Assembly: GCF_011397635.1 (NCBI RefSeq)
Contig: NC_064753.1
Location: 38,235,822-38,299,821 of the forward strand
Reading direction: 5' to 3'
Source of the DNA: Epinephelus fuscoguttatus
Lineage: Eukaryota; Chordata; Actinopteri; Perciformes; Serranidae
Length of the DNA stretch: 64,000 nt
The translations under genes were made by a program, and so were the position numbers. Shown one piece after another: positions 57,690 through 64,000 of the stretch (positions are counted from its first letter, which is position 1; every line of letters starts with the position of its first letter). The notes under the pieces were generated by a model. It had not been told where the DNA came from. It did no database searches and saw only the letters and a program-made list of their open reading frames with translations.

Positions 57690-58434
57690 TTGACTCAGTG
57701 TGTGTGCAGGAGCGTGTGTGCGTGTGGCTGTGTGTGTTTCTGTGTGTGCGTCCGAAAGAGACTTGCAGGGGAGTGGAGAGTGGAGTAATTCCAGCTCTCT
57801 TTAAAACAACTTCTCAGCACGGAATCCGTCCTGGAGTTTGGCACCGGAGTCACCGACCATCTCTGCTCAGCCCCGGGACTCTGCAGCGGGATCACCGCTT
57901 CCACCACAGCGACACAAATCACCGGGATTTCAGTGTTGTGAGGATTTATTTCGGGGTGAAGGAAGGATTTTACGGTTCAGGGGGTTCACGAAGCTGAAGG
58001 AGAAAGTCTGGAAAAGTTTTGGATTAATGTTTCTGATGCTGTTTTTGTTGATGTAAACTGATTCCGCTCCTGGACTGGACTAACTATGGTCTGTGGATTG
58101 TGTGTGGGATCTCCAGAGTGTTGGGGAGTTGAAGGCTTTGTGAGAGGGCTGGCAAAAGTTGTGGCTTAATTGAGTTGGCGACAGCAGGTCACTGAGCAGT
58201 GACTGTGTGGAGCCTTCTCCTTCTTCAGACGTTTGGTGATGTTTAACGCAACGCATGACTGAATATCGCTTTCTAATGCTGCGGGAGAGCCTGGAAACGG
58301 TGACCACCGGCTGCGCATGTTGTGCGCACCGTGCACAAACCCCCGGTCTTGCGCGACGAGTGTAAATCGATGTGGCATCTCCCGAGTCCCGGACGGGACC
58401 GACAGGACACATCCAAAACTGTCTAGGTTGTCGT
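57690..58434 (+). promoter_or_regulatory. smad6 promoter-proximal region and 5' UTR with upstream ORFs
   Basis: GC content rises sharply from about 57820. A TTTAAAA TATA-like box lies near 57800. Several ATG-initiated short frames precede the smad6 start, for example 57838-58056 (72 codons) and 58317-58520, which overlaps the main start in another frame. Such upstream ORFs could lower translation, as in many dosage-sensitive signalling genes. Transcript start is not known. Confidence 0.4.
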
Positions 58435-61143
58435 ATGTTCAAGTCGAAACGCTCAGGTCTTGTACGGCGACTCTGGAGAAGCCGTCTGGTCACCGAGAGC
58501 GATGGAGGCAGGCGAGGTGAGGGAGGACGGAACGGTCCGTGTGGCAGACACTCGGGAAAGCTTCACAGACATGAGCAGCGGTCGGTGACACACACTGACC
58601 CGGCTCTGGGACTCACGGGGGAGGCTGGAGACCTGACGGAGAGCGCGGAGAGGGAGGAAGAGGAGCAGACTGACGATGACCGGGGTGCCATGTGCGCCCC
58701 GGAGCACAGAGGCTCTCGGCGAGGACAGGAGAGCGACAGTAGGACGGTGACGTGTTGTTTGTTTGGGGAATGGGATCTGAGACCTCGGAGCCCCTATTGG
58801 GCCCCGAGAAAAGACGGAGGGGGCTCTTGTCAGTGCGCACCGAGGCATGCGGGGCTGGAGGAGGAACTCGCGAGCACTGCTCATGCTTTTCTGAAAAGAC
58901 TCAAGGAGAGATCTCTGGATGCCTTGGTGAAGGCTGTGGAGACCAAAGGAGGGATACCCAGCGAGTGCGTCATGGTGCCGAGCACTGAGCTGCGGCTCGG
59001 TGCTCATCACATCTCTCCACAGTATCTACTGTGTAAGGTGTACCGCTGGAGCGACCTGCCGCTCTCAGCCCGACTCAAAGTGCTGTCACACTGCCACAGC
59101 TTCGGCGCAGTGGACGGCGCAAAGGTGTGCTGCAACCCGTATCACTACAGCCGCTTATGTGGGCCAGGTAAGGACATCAGCATTGGAGGGGCGGGGTGGG
59201 GGGTTTAAACCAGACGGCCCGGGCTCATCAGGAAAAACCTTTAACCTTGCAAATGATCAAACGTATAAGGAGATAGCAGTTAATATTCCTGTCATCCTGC
59301 CCTGTTAACACCACATTAATCCTGTGATTGTTGATCTTGAAAAGAGCCTGAGGGCCAAAAAAGAGAGGAACACGCGCGCATATGGATCCAGAGTGGGCGA
59401 CACTTGTTTCCTTCCTTAAACTCTACTGTGCCTCACTACAACCCTCAGTGTGCGTTACTTCCCTACATTAAACACCACAGTAAGCATCATCCTCATGGGG
59501 GCCCCTGGAACTCACACAAAAACCCTCTGGTTGCCCAAACCCAGGTGATGGTGGGCCCTGCGGAGACTCATCTCAGTCTCATAAAAGTGAAGTGCGTCAT
59601 TAATGTAATTAGATTTTACGCAGCCTAAAGATTGATGGTCCATATGCAGAGATAGCGTGAAATTAGAGAGAGCCGTCAGTCAGTCAGAGCTGTTTGCCTG
59701 CAGCTGAAGAAGAATGTTGTTATTGTTGATTAAAGTGTCCAACAACGCACTCATATATGTATTTTTCTCTCCAGATGAAGCCATTTTGCAGTTGTAATGA
59801 TATTAAAGCACAAAATGCAACACTTAAACCTCAGAGAATAAATGCCTCTTATGCTCCTCTCATGATTTACTGTCTGCTCTGCAGTCTTATAGCATTTCCA
59901 TAACTGCAGCTTTTACTCTTGTCAGCCTTTACTTTGATTTCCTCTCGACATTCCAAACACATTACACATTTATTTAAATTTGCGCAAAAAACTTTGCAGC
60001 TTCCCACATTATCCAACTGAAGGTCGCTCTCAAGTTGCACTTAAGCTCTTTTTTTCTCTGACAAGGAGGTCCTCCTCTTGTTATTTAGGTGAAGGAGTGC
60101 CGATAATATACAGTTTGCATAGTGCTGGCGCCAGACTGACTCGCTGGGTATCTGACTGACTGAGGACTCCGGCAATTACTGGCTCTGCTCTTAAAGGGGC
60201 CGCAGCCACAAACCCATGTCCACTTTAGACTGAAGGGACTATCCCAGCAGCAGCAGGAGCATTGCTTATAGTTCACAGAGCTGTTTCCACACAAAAGTCA
60301 TCAACTGAAGAAGCTAATGATGTAAATCAGAATCAGAAATATAACCCAGTAGGTTTTCTCTTATCCTGCAAGGGATTTGCCTTGGTGTTTGGTGCATATA
60401 TTAAACATCTGGGGAAATAAAGATAAAGGCAAAGTACCACAGAAACCAAGAACACAAATATCGAATTGAAATTTGCTATAATACATGAAATATAAAGTAA
60501 AATACAATAAATATGTGTAGTATAGTTGTTTTAAGCTTGAAAAACAAGCTGCACAGTGTTCGGGATGAAATATTTTCAGGTTCACATTGGCTCTGTTGCA
60601 TCATACATATTAGAAATGAAAAAGAAAGACTACATATGTTTATGCAATCGGTACAAATAGTTCTTTACATATAAAGAAAGATGGTCTGTTGATGTCCTGT
60701 CTTATATCCTGCAGGGAATTTGCCTTGGTGTTTCATGCATATAACAAACATCTTGGGAAGTAAAAATCAAGGCAAAACACTACAAAAGTCAAGAACACAA
60801 ATATAGAGTAGAAAGTTTACAATAAAACATGAAATATACAATAAAATAACAAGTATGTATAGTATAGGAATGAAAAAGCTGCACAGTGTTTGGGATGACA
60901 TATTTTCAGGTGTAGTATATACATATGAGAAATTAAAAAGAACATATGTTAATGCAATCAGTGCAAATTGCTCTGTATAGATATAAGGAAAGATGGTCTG
61001 TTGATGCAAGGGACAAAACTATATGATGAACATATTACCTCATGAAGAACAACTAGGCCTACAGTGCATACAGCCTATGGTGTGTGCAGCTGCATTCATA
61101 GACAGTTTATGTGATTTAGGTGAGCCTCGAGATGAAGTCCATG

Positions 61144-61187
<44 letters not shown>

Positions 61188-62725
61188 GAGAATGGTCATT
61201 TTATGATGATATAAGGGCTACTGTTTGTATTGACATGATCTTGATGGATGATTAGAAGAAACTTGAGCTGTGTTTGAAACCTTTTTTTATGGCAGATTTT
61301 ATTTCTACAGTTTGGGACAGAAGACAGTTATTTGTTTCCAGTGTACTGGTCTTGTATTTTAATAACACAATACATAAAATATCACCTAACTAACATCATA
61401 AAATCTACAGTTTTTCTATTTCGTGCAGCAGCTTCAACACCCATTTTCTGTAGTATCAATACAGCTGTGTGTTCTCTTATTGTTAATGTTTACGACAGTC
61501 ATTCTGCTGTTCTCTGCTGCTAACCAAGAAAAGAAAAGTCATCAATAACTTGTATGCCCTTAATGTCAAATTTTCCCCATGGTATAAAAAATTATGTTGA
61601 ATATCGATATTTTTCAAGGCATAATATTGAAGTTATAAATTCCAGTATCATGATAACCCTAGCTAACACTATATATGAATAATATACTTCTTCTCAGTTG
61701 ATAATTTAACATTAAAACCACACTGCCTTTAAATTAACCTTAACTTTTGTTGTATTTCCAGAATCACCTCCTCCCCCGTACTCTCTGTCCCGTTCAGACG
61801 AACACAAGCCACTGGGTGAGTTTGGAAAAATGGCGACCACATTGCAAACCAGTAAATGACACAGAGGATTTCGTCACCATCATATTTTCAGACTGGAAGC
61901 ACAGATTATATTTTAAAAGCTGCTTGTGGAGCTGGTCGAGTTTTACCTGTGCTCGTCTTCGCTTTGGATGAGCCAGTGGTTCATAATAGGGAGGCTCTGT
62001 TTGAGGGACTGTATTAAGCCTGTGAACAATGCTTATTTTCATTTTTCATTCTGTAAGATGTCATAAGATTCAAGGCTATACAATGTGGTCTTTACATATT
62101 TCTACCAATAACCCAAAACCTCAAAGATATTTACAATCAGGGCTGCCCACAGAAATGTCTGGGCCCCTGAAAGAAGGTCCAGTGAACAGTTTATATCAGT
62201 AAATTTCTCAGGTCATGTGGCCGACCGCCCAAAAACAAGTCTCATACCATTTTCATTCAGACACAGGCTACATTTTTACTAATGCAACCATAAATACCAC
62301 ATTTATTTAGTTGTTTTTATACATAATGGTGGATATTTTGGGTCAAAATTGAATACAGTTATCATTAGTTATATTTAGGATGAACATGATTGTTGCAGGC
62401 CTCTGTGGGCCGGTCTTTTCAGCTGGGCCCCAGAAAGCTTTCCCCTGTTTCCCCCCTAATGGGCGGCCCTGTTTATAATAATAGAAAACATAAAAATGCA
62501 GCTCACATTTCAGAAGCGATAATCAAAAAATGTTTGGCATTTTTGTTTCATAAATGATTTAAATTATCAATTAATCACCAAAAACTCACTTCTAATCCAG
62601 ATCTCACTCTTCTGCTTTATGTCTGTGCTTTTCTCTACCTTCACCAGACTCAACTCTGTCTTACACTGAAACTGTGCCCCCCCTCTCCGCCAATCCGCCT
62701 CACATTACGCCAAGAGACTACACAG
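58435..62725 (+). CDS. smad6: Inhibitory SMAD6, 5' part (three coding exons; gene continues off the window)
   Basis: Feedback inhibitor of BMP/TGF-beta signalling that binds type I receptors and receptor SMADs and recruits Smurf ubiquitin ligases. Coding exons are 58435-59167, 61762-61815 and 62648-62725, all GT-AG and in phase, giving 288 residues so far. The N terminus, MFKSKRSGLVRRLWRSRLV, is the family signature and fixes the start. An in-frame ATG at 58372 would add 21 unconserved residues. A low-complexity acidic linker follows, then the MH1-like region (about 105-243): TVTCCLF, AFLKRLKERSLDALVKAVE and a Cys/His zinc-site segment, CHSFGAVDGAKVCCNPYHYS. The PY motif PPPPYS (about 247-252) binds Smurf WW domains. 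STLSYTET in the third exon marks SMAD6 and not SMAD7. The MH2 exon is not present. Teleost a or b copy undetermined. Confidence 0.96.
60361..61010. repeat. Tandem duplication of a ~340-bp segment in smad6 intron 1
   Basis: Copy 1 (60361-60694) and copy 2 (about 60703-61010) share TTTGCCTTGGTGTTT, AAGAACACAAATAT, AGCTGCACAGTGTT, GATGA(A/C)ATATTTTCAGGT and AAAGATGGTCTGTTGATG in the same order, with scattered substitutions and small deletions. Confidence 0.85.
61145..61188. repeat. (GATA)n microsatellite
   Basis: About 11 GATA units. The preceding sequence (GTGATTTAGGTGAGCCTCGAG) resembles that next to a shorter GATA run at 42880-42927. Confidence 0.95.
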
Positions 62726-62880
62726 GTGAGTAACTTGCATTTCTACTGCAGAAGAGCATGAGCACTGTGACCAGGACGATGTTTGTTTCAGCGGGACTGA
62801 TGCTGAAAGTTCTTTTGCAAGACTTTTCCCACAAATAAGTTTGGAAGCACAAATGGAAAAAGTTTTGGAGTTGCACGAGT

Positions 62881-62913
<33 letters not shown>

Positions 62914-64000
62914 GATGCAGACACACGTAGCATGCATCCTCTCTGAATGTTTACATAAAAGGGTAAATTACATTTACTGGTGTTATTATGTTGTGCTTTC
63001 CTTCCTTTTTTTCAAAGGCTGTTAAGACAAGCAAAAATTCCACCGCATAAAGCTCCTATTGTCAGAGAGGCATGGGGGGCTCTGTGGGGGTCTGGGGTCT
63101 CTCACTATCTAGATGCCACAGCAGTGTAGCCTTTCTGTCTCCCTCTCTCCCTGCACTTTCTCCACAGCAAAATATTTCACTGGGATGAAGCTGCAATAAG
63201 ATCCCCATGCATACTCCCAATCCCCTTTGCCTCTAGAACCACCCATCCCCCTCTTTCCCTCTTTCTTCCCTCAAATCCCTCCATTCCTCTCGGCAATTGA
63301 GCAGTGGAAAGAGGCTGGCATTTTGGGGGCGGGGGAGCCGAGCGGCTCTGATGAGGCGGAGGTGTAGAGTTTTGTGTGCGTGTATATGTGGAAAGAGGTG
63401 GGGGCTGAGGGCTGCGTTTGGACAGGAAACAGCCCCCTCTAGATGATGAAACTGGAGCTTTATTTGTTTACGTGCTGGGGTCGGGTGGAGAGGTCCTTGT
63501 AGCATTAGAAGAAACCCACAAACCCACTCGATCAAGCCTCCCCGCGCTCACTTTTGGACGGTGTTGAAGGGTGAATGGGGACCTCTGAAGTCTGTGTGTT
63601 GTAGTCACGACATCACGGACCTGTCTGAAGAATCAGCAGTGCCACAGCGAGACTTTCCTGGGTTTGTTTGTCTGTTGTGTCCAGGAATTAACTTTTTGTT
63701 AAAGTTGATCTGTAGAACTGAAATTATTTAGTGAGTTGTTGTGTGTGTTCTCCATGTTTAGGGACATCATGTTAGAAAACCTGAAGTCCTCCCAATGCAC
63801 AGCTCACCACTCTCAAGAGATTTTGATCAGAAATAAGAAAAGAAGATGCTTTGATTGCCTGACTGTACTTTAAAGGGACAGTTCACCCAAAATTTAGAAA
63901 ACTTTCTTACCTGTAGTGCTGTTAATCGATATACATTATTTTGGTTTTAGTTGCCAAGTGTTGGAGATATCGGTCTGAGAGATTTCTGCCTTCTCTCATA
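62726..64000 (+). other. smad6 intron 3, left part
   Basis: Begins with a GTGAGT donor. Contains a (TG)n run at 62880-62912 and, from 63874, the terminus of a TTAA-flanked element. No MH2-coding sequence was found, so the final exon lies beyond the window. Confidence 0.75.
63870..64000 (+). mobile_element. Terminus of the 12142-type inverted-repeat element, cut by the window edge
   Basis: TTAA (63870-63873) followed by AGGGACAGTTCACCCAAAAT, ACCTGTAGTGCT, GTTGGAGATATCGGTC and CTGCCTTCTCTCATA. These match in order the arms of the element at 12142-13529. Confidence 0.75.

Larger units (their letters stand above)
59168..61761 (+). other. smad6 intron 1
   Basis: GTAAGG donor and TTTCCAG acceptor. 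Contains a tandem duplication (60361-61010) and a (GATA)n run (61145-61188). Otherwise no gene or recognised element. Confidence 0.8.

Noticed and set aside
58435-62725. SMAD7 instead of SMAD6
   Set aside because: The third exon has the SMAD6-type STLSYTET sequence, and the linker after PPPPYS lacks the SMAD7 pattern.

Overview
The window is vertebrate nuclear DNA, most likely from a ray-finned (teleost, probably percomorph) fish. It carries intron-split genes with GT-AG junctions, long CA/TG and GATA microsatellites, and a dense load of short DNA transposons and tRNA-headed SINEs of the kinds common in teleosts. Only four protein-coding genes can be supported. Together they use under 5% of the bases; the rest is intron, repeat and intergenic sequence.

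Layout. (1) 1-8.6 kb: an rlbp1 (cellular retinaldehyde-binding protein) gene on the minus strand, with seven coding exons between 6491 and 1696 giving 312 residues. A likely non-coding first exon ends at 8568, with OTX/CRX-type sites just beyond it. (2) 8.9-17.6 kb: no confident gene. It holds interspersed repeats, a 1.4-kb inverted-repeat element with an internal tandem array (12.1-13.5 kb) and another long inverted-repeat element (15.4-16.7 kb). (3) 17.6-22.25 kb: slc39a1 (ZIP1 zinc importer) on the minus strand, four coding exons, 304 residues. (4) 25.28-31.73 kb: tmem208 (ER membrane protein, counterpart of yeast Snd2) on the plus strand, six coding exons, 173 residues. Its introns contain two hAT-type insertions with 8-bp target duplications and two SINEs. 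(5) 31.8-57.7 kb: about 26 kb without a recognisable gene. It contains DNA transposons (one pair nested, both with 8-bp flanking duplications), a 21-bp minisatellite, a (TG)40 tract and a perfect 35-bp hairpin. (6) 57.7-64 kb: the 5' part of smad6 (inhibitory SMAD) on the plus strand. The first three coding exons are present; the exon carrying the MH2 domain lies beyond the right edge.

The four genes belong to unrelated pathways (visual cycle, zinc uptake, ER targeting, BMP/TGF-beta feedback), so nothing suggests an operon-like unit. slc39a1 and tmem208 are head to head with 3 kb between their start codons. I found no convincing new multi-gene system. The most unusual features are the hairpin at 38.69 kb, the long-inverted-repeat elements with internal ~60-bp tandem arrays, a set of TTAA-flanked elements sharing one terminal motif, and a small coding-like ORF at 11.6 kb. 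Exon boundaries were placed by reading splice sites and checking phase by hand; transcript ends are not known.
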